A stretch of 64,000 nt of DNA from Scandinavium goeteborgense (GTDB taxonomy: Bacteria; Pseudomonadota; Gammaproteobacteria; Enterobacterales; Enterobacteriaceae), in the NCBI RefSeq assembly GCF_003935895.2, contig NZ_CP054058.1, positions 1,798,001 through 1,862,000 on the forward strand. Reading direction: 5' to 3'. Both the position numbers and the translations under genes were made by a program. Shown here one piece after another: positions 17,856 through 27,401 of the stretch. Position 1 is the first letter of the stretch. Every line of letters begins with the position of its first letter. The notes beneath the pieces are model-generated. The model was not told where the DNA came from, searched no databases, and saw nothing but the letters and a program-made list of their open reading frames with translations.

Positions 17856-19766
17856 GTGACGGACGATTTTGCAACAGACGGGCAGTTAGCCAAAGCGATA
17901 CCCGGGTTCAAACCCCGCGAACCGCAGCGCCAGATGGCGCACGCGGTGGCGAAAGCCATCGATGAAACGCGGCCGCTGGTGGTGGAAGCCGGTACCGGCA
18001 CGGGCAAAACGTACGCCTACCTGGCCCCTGCGCTGCGCGCAAAGAAAAAGGTCATCATCTCAACTGGCTCGAAAGCGTTGCAGGATCAGCTATACAGCCG
18101 CGATCTGCCGACCGTCGCCACCGCACTGAAATTTACTGGCCGACTGGCGCTGCTCAAAGGGCGCTCCAACTATTTGTGTCTGGAACGCCTCGAACAGCAG
18201 GCCATTGCTGGCGGCGACCTTCCGGTTCAGACCCTCAGTGACGTCATCATGCTGCGCAGCTGGGCCAACCAAACCGTTGATGGCGATATCAGCACCTGCG
18301 TCAGCGTGGCGGAAGATTCACACGCCTGGCCGCTGGTCACCAGCACCAACGACAACTGTCTGGGTAGCGATTGCCCGTTATACAAAGACTGTTTCGTGGT
18401 TAAAGCGCGTAAAAAAGCGATGGATGCCGACGTGGTGGTGGTCAACCATCACCTGTTCCTCGCCGATATGGTAGTGAAAGAGGGCGGTTTCGGTGAGCTT
18501 ATCCCGGAGGCGGAAGTGATGATCTTCGATGAAGCCCATCAGCTGCCGGATATCGCCAGCCAGTATTTCGGCCAGTCGCTCTCCAGCCGACAGCTGCTGG
18601 ACATGGCAAAAGACATCACTATTGCCTACCGTACCGAACTGAAAGACACCCAACAATTACAGAAATGCGCTGACCGACTGGCGCAGGCAACACAAGATTT
18701 CCGCTTACAGCTTGGCGAGCCGGGCTATCGCGGCAACCTGCGCGAACTGCTGGCTGACAACGGCATTCAGCGTGCACTGCTGTTGCTCGATGATGCGCTG
18801 GAGCTGTGCTACGACGTGGCGAAACTCTCCCTCGGTCGTTCGGCTCTGTTGGATGCCGCGTTTGAGCGCGCGACAATTTACCGCGGCCGCCTGAAGCGGC
18901 TGAAAGAGATCAACCAGCCGGGCTTCAGCTACTGGTACGAGTGTACTTCTCGTCACTTTACCCTGGCGCTGACGCCGTTGACGGTGGCCGATAAATTCAA
19001 AGAAGTGATGGCGCAGAAGCCGGGCAGCTGGATTTTCACCTCTGCCACGCTGTCGGTGAATGACGATCTGCACCACTTTACCGCGCGACTGGGCATTGAA
19101 GAGGCCGAATCGCTGCTGCTGCCGAGCCCGTTTGACTACAGCACACAGGCGCTGCTGTGCGTGCCGCGTAATCTGCCGCTGCCGAACCAGCCTGGCGGTG
19201 CGCGTCAGCTGGCCACCATGCTGCGCCCATTGATTGAAGCCAACAATGGCCGCTGCTTTATGCTTTGTACTTCGCACGCCATGATGCGTGACCTGGCCGA
19301 ACAGTTCCGCGGAATGCTCGATCTGCCGGTGCTGTTGCAGGGCGAAACCAGCAAAGGCCAGTTGTTACAGCAGTTTGTCAGCGCCGGGAACGCCTTACTG
19401 GTGGCGACCAGTAGTTTCTGGGAAGGGGTGGACGTGCGCGGCGATGCGCTGTCACTGGTCATTATCGACAAGCTGCCCTTTACCTCCCCGGACGATCCGT
19501 TGTTAAAAGCGCGAATGGAAGACTGCCGTCTGCGCGGCGGCGATCCGTTTGATGAAGTCCAGTTGCCGGATGCGGTAATCACCCTCAAACAGGGGGTCGG
19601 GCGACTCATTCGTGACGTCGACGATCGCGGCGTGCTGGTGATTTGCGACAACCGTCTGGTAATGCGCCCTTACGGCGCGGTGTTCTTATCCAGCTTGCCG
19701 CCAACCCCGCGCACCCGTGATATCAGCCGGGCCGTGCGTTTTCTTGCAGGGCTGTCACTGACGTAA
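17856..19766 (+). CDS. yoaA: DinG/XPD-family iron-sulfur DNA helicase YoaA
   Basis: A 636-residue superfamily-2 helicase matching E. coli YoaA. Walker A is AGTGTGKT (about residues 46-53) and the DEAH box is in MIFDEAHQL near residue 227. Four cysteines between them (in NYLCLER, and CLGSDCPLYKDC) fit the [4Fe-4S] cluster of XPD/DinG helicases. The C-terminal helicase motifs include SFWEGVDVRGD and QGVGRLIRD. In E. coli YoaA works with the polymerase chi subunit HolC in DNA-damage tolerance. It starts with GTG after CAGGGGGTA. Confidence 0.94.
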   Translation: MTDDFATDGQLAKAIPGFKPREPQRQMAHAVAKAIDETRPLVVEAGTGTGKTYAYLAPALRAKKKVIISTGSKALQDQLYSRDLPTVATALKFTGRLALLKGRSNYLCLERLEQQAIAGGDLPVQTLSDVIMLRSWANQTVDGDISTCVSVAEDSHAWPLVTSTNDNCLGSDCPLYKDCFVVKARKKAMDADVVVVNHHLFLADMVVKEGGFGELIPEAEVMIFDEAHQLPDIASQYFGQSLSSRQLLDMAKDITIAYRTELKDTQQLQKCADRLAQATQDFRLQLGEPGYRGNLRELLADNGIQRALLLLDDALELCYDVAKLSLGRSALLDAAFERATIYRGRLKRLKEINQPGFSYWYECTSRHFTLALTPLTVADKFKEVMAQKPGSWIFTSATLSVNDDLHHFTARLGIEEAESLLLPSPFDYSTQALLCVPRNLPLPNQPGGARQLATMLRPLIEANNGRCFMLCTSHAMMRDLAEQFRGMLDLPVLLQGETSKGQLLQQFVSAGNALLVATSSFWEGVDVRGDALSLVIIDKLPFTSPDDPLLKARMEDCRLRGGDPFDEVQLPDAVITLKQGVGRLIRDVDDRGVLVICDNRLVMRPYGAVFLSSLPPTPRTRDISRAVRFLAGLSLT

Positions 19767-19833
19767 TGTGTGACGAACTGTGGTAAGATGCGCGCCATTT
19801 TGTTGACCCCCTATTGCAAGAGCGCAACGTCCT

Positions 19834-20529
19834 ATGCGAATTCTGGCTATTGATACCGCCACAGAAGCCTGTTCTGCGGCTTTGTGGCACGACGGTACGA
19901 CGACGGCTCATTTCGAGCTTTGTCCACGCGAACACACCCAACGTATTCTGCCCATTGTGCAGGATATTCTGACTGAAACCGGCACCGCCCTGACCGAACT
20001 CGACGCGCTGGCGTATGGCCGTGGGCCAGGCAGCTTTACCGGCGTGCGTATCGGCATTGGTATTGCGCAGGGTCTGGCCCTGGGTGCGGATCTGCCAATG
20101 ATCGGTGTATCGACGCTGGCCACCATGGCGCAGGGCGCATGGCGCAAAACCGGTGCAACGCGCGTGCTGGCGGCTATCGACGCGCGCATGGGCGAGGTTT
20201 ACTGGGCGGAATATCAGCGTGATGCGCAGGGCATCTGGCACGGCGAAGAGACGGAAGCGGTGCTGAAACCCGAAGCCGTTAACGACCGGTTGAAACAACT
20301 CGACGGGGAGTGGGCTACTGTGGGTACGGGCTGGCAGGCGTGGCCTGACATGGCAAACGACACCCCGGTGACGCTGGTCGAGGGCGATGTGCTGTTGCCA
20401 GCCGCAGAAGATATGCTGCCGCTGGCCTGCCAGCTGTTCGCTGAGCACAAAACCGTTGTTGTAGAGCAGGCCGAACCGGTTTATTTGCGTAACACAGTGG
20501 CATGGAAGAAACTTCCGGGCCGGGAATGA
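19834..20529 (+). CDS. tsaB: tRNA threonylcarbamoyladenosine synthesis factor TsaB
   Basis: A 231-residue ASKHA-fold protein matching E. coli YeaZ/TsaB. With TsaD and TsaE it transfers threonylcarbamoyl to A37 of ANN-decoding tRNAs; TsaB is the essential non-catalytic partner of TsaD. The N-terminal strand [15 protein letters not shown] and the [11 protein letters not shown] loop (about residues 66-76) are typical. It lies 67 bp after yoaA and probably heads the unit with yeaY. Confidence 0.95.
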   Translation: MRILAIDTATEACSAALWHDGTTTAHFELCPREHTQRILPIVQDILTETGTALTELDALAYGRGPGSFTGVRIGIGIAQGLALGADLPMIGVSTLATMAQGAWRKTGATRVLAAIDARMGEVYWAEYQRDAQGIWHGEETEAVLKPEAVNDRLKQLDGEWATVGTGWQAWPDMANDTPVTLVEGDVLLPAAEDMLPLACQLFAEHKTVVVEQAEPVYLRNTVAWKKLPGRE

Positions 20530-20535
20530 ATCTTA
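20508..20535 (+). promoter_or_regulatory. Possible sigma-E promoter of yeaY
   Basis: GAAACTT (20508-20514) and TCTTA (20531-20535), 16 bp apart, resemble the sigma-E pattern GGAACTT-N15-16-TCTGA. YeaY is reported in the sigma-E regulon of E. coli. The -35 lies inside the 3' end of tsaB. Confidence 0.35.
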
Positions 20536-20567
20536 GTTTATATAACTGAGAATTAAGGAGTCGCTTC

Positions 20568-21155
20568 ATGGCGAGTCGCATACAGGTCGTACAAGGTTTA
20601 CTGGCTGGAGTGGTCATCGCCGCGCTGAGCGGATGCGTCACAGTACCGGACGCCATTAAGGGCACCAGCCCAACGCCGCAGCAGGATTTATCCCGCGTGA
20701 TGGCTGCCCCGCAGCTGTACGTCGGCCAGGAAGCCCGTTTTGGCGGCAAAGTGGTTAACGTCAAAAACGAGCAGGGTAAAACCCGTCTCGAAATTGCGAC
20801 CGTGCCGCTGGACGAAGGCGCACGCCCAAGTCTGAGCGACCCTTCCCGGGGCCGTATTTACGCCGATGTGAATGGCTTCCTCGATCCTGTCGATTTCCGT
20901 AACCAGTTAGTAACCGTCGTCGGGCCTATTACCGGCACCGCGAAAGGGAAAATTGGCGACAGCAATTACACCTACATGGTGATGCAGGCTAACGGTTTTA
21001 AACGCTGGCGCGTGGCCCAACAGGTGGTGATGCCGCCGCAACCGATCGACCCGTACTGGGGCGGCCCGCGTCCATGGCGTCATGGTTATGGCTACGGCGG
21101 TTGGGGCTGGTATAACCCAGGCCCAGCTCAGGTGCAGACTATCGTCACCGAATAA
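20568..21155 (+). CDS. yeaY: Slp-family outer-membrane lipoprotein YeaY
   Basis: A 195-residue lipoprotein with a signal peptide ending in the lipobox LSGC (Cys23). It matches E. coli YeaY, a paralogue of the starvation lipoprotein Slp. The mature domain begins TVPDAIKG, and the C-terminus is rich in Gly, Trp and Tyr ([17 protein letters not shown]). The function is unknown; it probably sits in the outer membrane and belongs to the envelope stress response. It starts 38 bp after tsaB with an AAGGAG ribosome site. Confidence 0.92.
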   Translation: MASRIQVVQGLLAGVVIAALSGCVTVPDAIKGTSPTPQQDLSRVMAAPQLYVGQEARFGGKVVNVKNEQGKTRLEIATVPLDEGARPSLSDPSRGRIYADVNGFLDPVDFRNQLVTVVGPITGTAKGKIGDSNYTYMVMQANGFKRWRVAQQVVMPPQPIDPYWGGPRPWRHGYGYGGWGWYNPGPAQVQTIVTE

Positions 21156-21178
21156 CCTGTTGTTTTAAATAATTAAAT

Positions 21179-21207
21179 TAACAGCGGCGAGTCCGCTGTT
21201 TCTTTTT
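21179..21207 (+). terminator. Intrinsic terminator of yeaY
   Basis: AACAGCGG (21180-21187) and CCGCTGTT (21193-21200) form the stem with loop CGAGT, followed by TCTTTTT. Confidence 0.8.
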
Positions 21208-21270
21208 CCAGGAATGGACTCCCGAGAGTCATAAAAATAAATAGTGACGCGCTTCGCAACCTTAAATTCG

Positions 21271-21298
21271 TATAATTAATAAACTGGTACGATAAGTT
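21271..21298 (+). promoter_or_regulatory. fadD promoter -10 and FadR operator
   Basis: TATAAT at 21271-21276 is a perfect -10. AACTGGTACGATAAGTT at 21282-21298 matches the FadR operator (consensus close to ATCTGGTACGACCAGAT) and covers the expected transcription start, the position needed for repression. FadR leaves the site when it binds long-chain acyl-CoA. The fadR gene itself is also in this window. Confidence 0.8.
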
Positions 21299-21370
21299 AA
21301 GATGTTGTTAATAACTTGTTTATTGACAGGGGTTGTGATGACGACGAATTCTCATTTCAGAGGTGATGCA

Positions 21371-23056
21371 TTGAAAAAGGTTTGGCTTAACCGCTATCCC
21401 GCCGATGTTCCGGCGGAGATTGATCCTGACCGTTATCAATCCCTGGTAGATTTGTTCGAACAGGCGACAACCCGCTACGCTGACCAGCCCGCGTTTATTA
21501 ACATGGGCGAGGTGATGACGTTTCGTAAGCTCGAAGAGCGCAGCCGCGCCTTCGCCGCGTACCTCCAGCAGGGCCTGGGCCTACAAAAGGGCGACCGCGT
21601 CGCACTGATGATGCCTAACCTGTTGCAGTACCCGGTGGCGCTGTTCGGCATACTGCGTGCGGGGATGATTGTGGTTAACGTCAACCCGCTGTATACGCCG
21701 CGCGAACTGGAACACCAGCTCAACGACAGCGGTGCCAGCGCGATTGTGATTGTCTCCAACTTTGCCCACACGCTGGAAAAAGTTGTCGAGAAAACCCTGG
21801 TGAAGCACGTCATTCTCACCCGCATGGGTGATCAGCTTTCTACCGCCAAAGGTACGCTGGTTAACTTTGTCGTCAAATACGTCAAACGTCTGGTGCCGAA
21901 ATACCATCTGCCGGATGCGCTCTCTTTCCGCAGCGCATTGCAGCAGGGCTACCGGATGCAGTACATCAAACCGGTGGTGGTGTCGGACGATTTAGCCTTC
22001 CTGCAATATACCGGCGGCACCACGGGCGTTGCCAAAGGCGCGATGCTGACCCACCGTAACATGCTGGCGAACCTAGCCCAGGTGCACGCCACCTACGGGC
22101 CGCTGTTCCGCCCGGGCAAGGAAGTGGTGGTTACCGCGCTGCCGCTGTATCACATATTCGCGCTGACCATGAATTGCCTGCTGTTTATTGAACTTGGTGG
22201 ACAAAACCTGCTGATCACCAACCCGCGTGATATTCCGGGGCTGGTAAAAGAGCTGGCGAAATATCCGTTCACCGCCATGACCGGGGTAAATACCCTGTTC
22301 AACGCGTTGCTGAATAACAAAGAGTTCCAACAGCTGGATTTCTCCACCCTGCGTCTGTCGGCGGGCGGTGGGATGCCGGTGCAACAAGCGGTTGCCGAGC
22401 GCTGGGTCAAACTCACCGGGCGTTATTTGCTGGAAGGCTACGGCCTGACCGAGTGCGCGCCGCTGGTAAGCGTCAATCCGCACGACATCGATTATCACAG
22501 CGGCAGCATTGGCCTGCCGGTGCCGTCCACTGAAGTGAAGCTGGTGGATGACGATAACAACGAAGTCGCGCCGGGTGAGCCGGGCGAACTGTGCGTGAAA
22601 GGCCCGCAGGTGATGCTCGGTTACTGGCAGCGCCCGGATGCCACCGACGAAATCATCAAAGATGGCTGGCTGTATACCGGGGATATCGCGGTAATGGACG
22701 AAGAGGGCTTCCTGCGCATCGTCGATCGCAAGAAAGACATGATTCTGGTCTCTGGTTTTAACGTCTATCCGAACGAAATCGAAGACGTGGTGATGCAGCA
22801 TTCTGGCGTGCAGGAAGTGGCCGCGGTCGGCGTACCGTCCGGCAGCAGCGGCGAAGCGGTTAAAATCTTCGTGGTCAAAAAGGACCCGTCGTTAACCGAT
22901 GACGCGCTGATTACCTTCTGTCGTCGCCACCTGACCGGTTACAAGGTGCCGAAGCTGGTGGAGTTCCGCACCGAGCTGCCGAAATCCAACGTCGGAAAGA
23001 TTTTGCGACGAGAACTACGTGACGAAGCGCGCGGTAAAAGCGACAATAAAGCCTGA
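21371..23056 (+). CDS. fadD: Long-chain fatty-acid CoA ligase FadD
   Basis: A 561-residue acyl-adenylate-forming enzyme that activates imported long-chain fatty acids to acyl-CoA at the inner membrane, pulling them through FadL. The AMP-binding signature [11 protein letters not shown] lies near residues 213-223 and the conserved GYGLTE and [10 protein letters not shown] motifs follow. The start is TTG at 21371, preceded by AGAGGTG; it gives exactly the E. coli length, and E. coli also uses TTG. Upstream in-frame ATGs at 21302 and 21338 are inside the FadR-controlled leader. Transcription leads into rnd. Confidence 0.96.
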   Translation: MKKVWLNRYPADVPAEIDPDRYQSLVDLFEQATTRYADQPAFINMGEVMTFRKLEERSRAFAAYLQQGLGLQKGDRVALMMPNLLQYPVALFGILRAGMIVVNVNPLYTPRELEHQLNDSGASAIVIVSNFAHTLEKVVEKTLVKHVILTRMGDQLSTAKGTLVNFVVKYVKRLVPKYHLPDALSFRSALQQGYRMQYIKPVVVSDDLAFLQYTGGTTGVAKGAMLTHRNMLANLAQVHATYGPLFRPGKEVVVTALPLYHIFALTMNCLLFIELGGQNLLITNPRDIPGLVKELAKYPFTAMTGVNTLFNALLNNKEFQQLDFSTLRLSAGGGMPVQQAVAERWVKLTGRYLLEGYGLTECAPLVSVNPHDIDYHSGSIGLPVPSTEVKLVDDDNNEVAPGEPGELCVKGPQVMLGYWQRPDATDEIIKDGWLYTGDIAVMDEEGFLRIVDRKKDMILVSGFNVYPNEIEDVVMQHSGVQEVAAVGVPSGSSGEAVKIFVVKKDPSLTDDALITFCRRHLTGYKVPKLVEFRTELPKSNVGKILRRELRDEARGKSDNKA

Positions 23057-23078
23057 ACTACGCGTGAGTCGCCTTCAG

Positions 23079-23102
23079 ACGCCGGTTAAGCCGGCGTTTT
23101 TT
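23079..23102 (+). terminator. fadD terminator doubling as the U-rich leader of rnd
   Basis: ACGCCGG (23079-23085) pairs with CCGGCGT (23091-23097), followed by a run of six T (23097-23102), 27 bp before the rnd start. In E. coli a stem-loop with a U-run at this position is required for translation of the rnd message, whose start is UUG. The same arrangement is kept here, so the element probably serves both roles. Confidence 0.7.
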
Positions 23103-23129
23103 ATGGGCGCAAACCATAGAGAATACAGA

Positions 23130-24260
23130 TTGAATTATCAGATGATCACCGAGGACGCTGCGCTCAAGGCCGCCTGTGACGAGGCCCGCAACGCGCCTGC
23201 CATTGCGCTGGACACCGAATTTGTCCGTACCCGAACCTATTACCCGCAGTTGGGCCTGATCCAGATGTTCGATGGCGAAACGGTGGTGCTGATTGACCCC
23301 CTGGCCATCACCGACTGGCGTCCATTCAAAGAGCTGATGCTCAACAAAAATGTCACCAAATATTTGCATGCGGGCAGTGAAGATCTCGAAGTGTTTCTCA
23401 ACACCTTCGGCAAGTTGCCCGAGCCGCTCATCGACACGCAAATTCTGGCTGCCTTCTGCGGTCGCCCGATGTCATGGGGCTTTGCGGCGATGGTCGAGGA
23501 ATTTACCGGCATTGCTATCGACAAAAGTGAATCCCGTACTGACTGGCTGGCGCGCCCACTGACGGAACGTCAGTGCGACTATGCGGCGGCGGATGTCTGG
23601 TATCTGCTGCCGATCGCCATCAAACTGCTGGCCGAAACGGATACCAGCGGCTGGCTGCCTGCGGCGCTGGACGAATGCCGTCTGATGCAGCAGCGTCGTC
23701 AGGAAGTGGTTGACCCGGCAGAAGCCTGGCGCGATATCACCAACGCCTGGCAGCTGCGTACGCGTCAGTTAGCGTGCCTGAAGCTGCTGGCGGAATGGCG
23801 CTTGCGCAAAGCGCGCGATCGCGACATGGCGGTGAATTTCGTGGTGCGTGAAGAGCATCTGTGGGCCGTGGCGCGATACATGCCGGGCAGCATGGGTGAA
23901 CTCGACAGCCTCGGGCTTTCGGGCAGCGAAATCCGTTTCCACGGTAAAACGCTGTTGAGCCTGGTCGAAAAAGCCAAAGAATTGCCGGATGACGCATTGC
24001 CGGAGCCGCTGCTGAACCTGATGGACATGCCGGGTTACCGTACGCTGTTCAAAGAGATTAAAGCGCTGGTGCAGGAAGTGAGCAAAGAGAAGGGCGTCAG
24101 CGTCGAGCTGATGGCGTCTCGTCGTCAGATTAACCAGTTGCTTAACTGGCACTGGCAGCTGAAACCGCAGAGCGGATTACCGGAACTGGTATCCGGCTGG
24201 CGCGGCGAAATGATGGCCGAGAGCCTGAAAGCGTTGCTGGAAAAGTATCCGCGAGTATAA
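23130..24260 (+). CDS. rnd: Ribonuclease D
   Basis: A 376-residue 3'-5' exoribonuclease that trims tRNA 3' ends. The DEDD exonuclease domain (about residues 1-190) shows D and E in LDTEFVRT, D in GSEDLEVF, and D in YAAADVWYL. Two HRDC domains follow (about 210-290 and 300-370). The start is TTG at 23130, which aligns with the UUG start of E. coli Rnd (MNYQMIT); the longer frame would begin inside fadD. The leader holds the U-rich element described above. Confidence 0.95.
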   Translation: MNYQMITEDAALKAACDEARNAPAIALDTEFVRTRTYYPQLGLIQMFDGETVVLIDPLAITDWRPFKELMLNKNVTKYLHAGSEDLEVFLNTFGKLPEPLIDTQILAAFCGRPMSWGFAAMVEEFTGIAIDKSESRTDWLARPLTERQCDYAAADVWYLLPIAIKLLAETDTSGWLPAALDECRLMQQRRQEVVDPAEAWRDITNAWQLRTRQLACLKLLAEWRLRKARDRDMAVNFVVREEHLWAVARYMPGSMGELDSLGLSGSEIRFHGKTLLSLVEKAKELPDDALPEPLLNLMDMPGYRTLFKEIKALVQEVSKEKGVSVELMASRRQINQLLNWHWQLKPQSGLPELVSGWRGEMMAESLKALLEKYPRV

Positions 24261-24265
24261 ACAGC

Positions 24266-24292
24266 AAAGCCTTCTCAGTGGAGAAGGCTTTT
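24266..24292 (+). terminator. Intrinsic terminator of rnd
   Basis: AAGCCTTCTC (24267-24276) and GAGAAGGCTT (24281-24290) form a ten-bp stem with loop AGTG, followed by TT. Confidence 0.8.
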
Positions 24293-24302
24293 AGGGTTTG
24301 CA

Positions 24303-24435
24303 TCCTCTCCCGGTGGGAGAGGACCGAGGAGAGGGCATCAGGCCGCACAATTTCCCTCTCCCTAACCCTCTCCCACAGGGAGAGGGAACCGTTCGATGCT
24401 GCTAGGTTTTTCGCCCTCTCCCTGTGGGAGAGGGC
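24303..24435. repeat. Cluster of CCCTCTCCC/GGGAGAGGG intergenic palindromes
   Basis: Three palindromes lie in a row: TCCTCTCCC-GGT-GGGAGAGGA (24303-24323), CCCTCTCCC-ACA-GGGAGAGGG (24366-24386) and GCCCTCTCCC-TGT-GGGAGAGGGC (24413-24435). The intervening GAGAGGGCATCAGGCCGCACA is also found at the dadX-cvrA junction. It is a REP-like repetitive extragenic family in the convergent rnd/minE gap. Confidence 0.8.
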
Positions 24436-24465
24436 GTCCGCCAAGGCAAAACCCAAACCGAACCC

Positions 24466-24494
24466 AATAAAAAACCCCGGATTTCCGGGGTTTT
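24466..24494 (-). terminator. Intrinsic terminator of minCDE
   Basis: A symmetric hairpin AAAACCCCGGA (24471-24481) / TCCGGGGTTTT (24484-24494); on the minus strand it is followed by more T residues. It lies 20 bp after minE. Confidence 0.85.
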
Positions 24495-24513
24495 CTGTAT
24501 TAGCACACCAATA

Positions 24514-24783
24514 TTACGATTTCGATTCTTCCGCTTCTGGCAGCGTCACGTTGAGCTCAAGTATCGAGATATCCCCGTCTTTTTGCTCAAGCTGTACTGT
24601 CACCATTTCGGGATCGATCTGAATGTATTTGCAGATAACATCAAGAATATCCTTCCTGAGCTGCGGCAAATAATGCGGTTCAGCGTCACTGCGACGGCGC
24701 TCCGCAACAATAATCTGTAAACGTTCTTTCGCGATGTTGGCGGTGTTCTTTTTTCGTGAGAGAAAAAAGTCGAGTAATGCCAT
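24514..24783 (-). CDS. minE: Division-site topological factor MinE
   Basis: An 89-residue protein, one longer than E. coli MinE. The N-terminal anti-MinCD region (about residues 1-31) has the membrane-binding [10 protein letters not shown] and the MinD-contact helix [14 protein letters not shown]. The C-terminal topological-specificity domain (about 32-89) dimerises. MinE stimulates the MinD ATPase and drives pole-to-pole oscillation so that division occurs at midcell. It follows minD by three bases. Confidence 0.96.
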   Translation of the reverse strand: MALLDFFLSRKKNTANIAKERLQIIVAERRRSDAEPHYLPQLRKDILDVICKYIQIDPEMVTVQLEQKDGDISILELNVTLPEAEESKS

Positions 24784-24786
24784 AAC

Positions 24787-25599
24787 TTATCCTCCGAACA
24801 GGCGTTTGAGGAAACCTTTCTTCTCTTCTTCGATGAAGCGGAAAGGACGTTCTTCTCCCAGCAGACGATCTACCGTGTCGGCGTAGGCTTTGCCCGCGTC
24901 GGCTTCGGCATCCAGAATAACCGGTTCCCCCTGGTTTGAGGCGCGAAGTACTGACTGATCCTCCGGGATCACGCCAACCAGTTTAATGCGCAGAATTTCC
25001 AGCACATCTTCCATGCTAAGCATGTCGCCTCTGCTGACGCGGCCCGGATTGTAACGGGTCAACAGAAGATGTTCTTTAATTGGGTCTTCACCTTTCTCAG
25101 CACGGCGGGATTTGGACGCCAGAATGCCGAGAATACGGTCGGAGTCACGCACGGACGAGACTTCCGGGTTGGTGGTGATAACCGCTTCGTCAGCGAAGTA
25201 CAGCGCCATCAGCGCACCGGTTTCAATACCTGCAGGGGAATCGCAGACGATGAAGTCGAAGTCCATCTTCTTCAGCTCTTCCAGCACTTTTTCAACGCCT
25301 TCGTAGGTCAGGGCGTCTTTGTCGCGGGTCTGAGAAGCCGGAAGAATATAGAGATTTTCGGTACGCTTATCTTTAATCAGCGCCTGATTCAGCGTGGCAT
25401 CACCCTGAATCACGTTGACGAAATCGTAAACCACACGGCGTTCGCAGCCCATGATCAAGTCAAGGTTACGCAGGCCGATGTCAAAATCGATAACGACAGT
25501 TTTCTTTCCCTTCTGGGCCAAACCAGTAGCGATGGCCGCGCTGGAGGTGGTCTTGCCAACGCCCCCTTTACCCGAAGTCACAACAATAATGCGTGCCAT
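24787..25599 (-). CDS. minD: Septum-site determining ATPase MinD
   Basis: A 270-residue ParA/MinD-type ATPase. The deviant Walker A KGGVGKTT lies at residues 11-18 (signature K11 and K16), and the C-terminal amphipathic membrane-targeting helix KKGFLKRLFGG is present. ATP-bound MinD binds the membrane, recruits MinC and is released by MinE. It is the middle gene of minCDE. Confidence 0.97.
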   Translation of the reverse strand: MARIIVVTSGKGGVGKTTSSAAIATGLAQKGKKTVVIDFDIGLRNLDLIMGCERRVVYDFVNVIQGDATLNQALIKDKRTENLYILPASQTRDKDALTYEGVEKVLEELKKMDFDFIVCDSPAGIETGALMALYFADEAVITTNPEVSSVRDSDRILGILASKSRRAEKGEDPIKEHLLLTRYNPGRVSRGDMLSMEDVLEILRIKLVGVIPEDQSVLRASNQGEPVILDAEADAGKAYADTVDRLLGEERPFRFIEEEKKGFLKRLFGG

Positions 25600-25621
25600 A
25601 AAAATTCCTTGTTAAAAGGGA

Positions 25622-26320
25622 TTAGTTTAACGGTTCAATTGTCAAAGCCGCGTCGTCCAGTCTCAGACGCACCGCTTTGCCATAATATTCGGCGGTGATG
25701 TTCTCACTCAGCCAGTATTCACCTGCGATAGAAACCAGTTCTGCCGCAAGATGGGTACAAAATATTTGTGCTTCTCTGTCGCCACTGGCACCCGCCAGCG
25801 CACGTCCACGCATCATGCCATAGATGTGAATGTTCCCGTCGGCGATGAGTTCAGCGCCCGCACTCACATGACTTGTGACAATCAGATCACAGTTTGGTGC
25901 ATAAATGCGCTGACCGGAACGAACCGGCGTATCAATCAATCGCGTTTTTGTGACAGGGGTAACAATTGGAGCGGGAGCAGGGGCTTCGACAGGCGCGACA
26001 CGGGTGACTTTCTCTTTCCCTTCAGTCAGTAAGGGAATGCCCGCGCGGTCAATCTCCGCTTTTAATTCCGGATTTTTACAGCCGCTCACGCCCATGATGC
26101 GTAAGCCGGTGGAGGCAATTGCCTGTTGCAGCGGTTTCCATTGGGTGACCTCAGCCAGACTGCTGATATTCACCACAACCGGAGCGTGTCGCAAAAAAGC
26201 AGGAGCCTGGGCGATTTTGTCTTCTAACGCCTGACGAATAACCTCGGGTTTTGCCTCGTGCAAATGAACCACTGATAACGTGAAGCTACTGCCTTTAAGT
26301 TCGATTGGCGTGTTTGACAT
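25622..26320 (-). CDS. minC: Septum-site inhibitor MinC
   Basis: A 232-residue FtsZ-assembly inhibitor. The N-terminal FtsZ-binding domain (about residues 1-110) is followed by a Pro/Ala-rich linker and the C-terminal beta-helix domain with RSGQRIYAP and [14 protein letters not shown] that dimerises and binds MinD. The ATG at 26320 aligns with E. coli; the frame extends five codons upstream to another ATG but without a conserved sequence. It is the first gene of the operon, divergent from ycgL. Confidence 0.95.
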   Translation of the reverse strand: MSNTPIELKGSSFTLSVVHLHEAKPEVIRQALEDKIAQAPAFLRHAPVVVNISSLAEVTQWKPLQQAIASTGLRIMGVSGCKNPELKAEIDRAGIPLLTEGKEKVTRVAPVEAPAPAPIVTPVTKTRLIDTPVRSGQRIYAPNCDLIVTSHVSAGAELIADGNIHIYGMMRGRALAGASGDREAQIFCTHLAAELVSIAGEYWLSENITAEYYGKAVRLRLDDAALTIEPLN

Positions 26321-26446
26321 CCTGGCCTTACTCAATTTTCAATTTATCGGCCGCACAGCTGCGGTGATATTCCGAAGACTACAGGGCATGTTATAGTCAC
26401 TAATATAGAGAGGCAAGTCGCCGCAGTCTAATTCAGAGTAAAAGTC

Positions 26447-26722
26447 ATGTTTTGTGTTGTCTATAAAAGTACCAAGCGCGATCAAACTTACTTATATGTC
26501 GAAAAAAAGGACGATTTCTCCCGCGTTCCGGAAGAATTAATGAAGGGATTTGGTCAGCCGAAACTTGCAATGATTCTGCCCCTGGATGGGCGTAAAAAAC
26601 TGGTCAATGCCGACCTGGAAAAGGTCAAACAGGCCTTAGTCGACCAAGGCTATTATCTGCAAATCCCCCCTCCGCCGGAAAATTTACTCAAGCAACATCT
26701 CCAGGCGAGCGGGAAACAATAA
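26447..26722 (+). CDS. ycgL: YcgL domain protein
   Basis: A 91-residue protein of the YcgL family (small alpha/beta fold) starting MFCVVYKS, with conserved [17 protein letters not shown] and the C-terminal [11 protein letters not shown]. The biochemical function is unknown. It diverges from minC and is followed 19 bp later by ycgM. Confidence 0.9.
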   Translation: MFCVVYKSTKRDQTYLYVEKKDDFSRVPEELMKGFGQPKLAMILPLDGRKKLVNADLEKVKQALVDQGYYLQIPPPPENLLKQHLQASGKQ

Positions 26723-26741
26723 CGCAACGACAGGAGCAGGC

Positions 26742-27401
26742 ATGTATCAACATCATAACTGGCAGGGCGCGCTACTGGATTACCCGGTCAGTAAAGTGGT
26801 TTGTGTAGGCAGTAATTACGCGAAACACATTCAGGAAATGGGCAGTGCCACGCCGGAAGAGCCGGTACTGTTTATTAAGCCCGAAACCGCGCTGTGCGAT
26901 ATTCGCCAGCCGCTGGTGTTACCGGAAGGTCTGGGTTCTGTGCATCATGAAGTTGAACTGGCTGTGCTGATTGGCGGCACGCTGCGTCAGGCGACTGAAG
27001 AACACGTATTGAAAGCGATTGCCGGCTATGGCGTAGCGCTGGATCTCACGCTGCGTGACCTTCAGGGCAAGATGAAGAAAGCAGGGCAGCCGTGGGAAAA
27101 AGCAAAAGGGTTTGATAATTCCTGCCCCATCTCCGGGTTTATTCCGGCAAGCGAGTTCCACAGTGACCCGCAGAACACGCCGCTGGGCCTGAAAATCAAC
27201 GGTGAAGTGCGCCAGCAGGGCACCACGGCTGACATGATCCACAAAATTGTGCCGCTGATTGCCTACATGAGCCGCTTCTTCACCCTGAAAAGCGGGGACG
27301 TTATCCTGACCGGTACGCCGGAAGGCGTTGGCCCGCTGAGCAGTGGTGATGAGCTGGAAGTCTCCTTCAACGGTAATTCGCTCACGACCCGCGTGCTGTA
27401 A
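26742..27401 (+). CDS. ycgM: FAH-family hydrolase YcgM
   Basis: A 219-residue fumarylacetoacetate-hydrolase-family enzyme matching E. coli YcgM, similar to acylpyruvases and 5-carboxymethyl-2-hydroxymuconate-type enzymes. Metal-binding acids are in HHEVELAVLIG (E-x-E, about residues 68-76) and a downstream D. Substrate motifs GSNYAKH and GTPEGVGPL are present. The physiological substrate is uncertain, perhaps a C-C bond cleavage of acylpyruvate compounds. A hairpin without a T-run follows it at 27409-27431, before ycgN. Confidence 0.88.
   Translation: MYQHHNWQGALLDYPVSKVVCVGSNYAKHIQEMGSATPEEPVLFIKPETALCDIRQPLVLPEGLGSVHHEVELAVLIGGTLRQATEEHVLKAIAGYGVALDLTLRDLQGKMKKAGQPWEKAKGFDNSCPISGFIPASEFHSDPQNTPLGLKINGEVRQQGTTADMIHKIVPLIAYMSRFFTLKSGDVILTGTPEGVGPLSSGDELEVSFNGNSLTTRVL

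Noticed and set aside
24303-24435. CRISPR array
   Set aside because: The repeated units are self-complementary palindromes with irregular, non-unique spacers, and no cas genes are present; this is a REP-like cluster.
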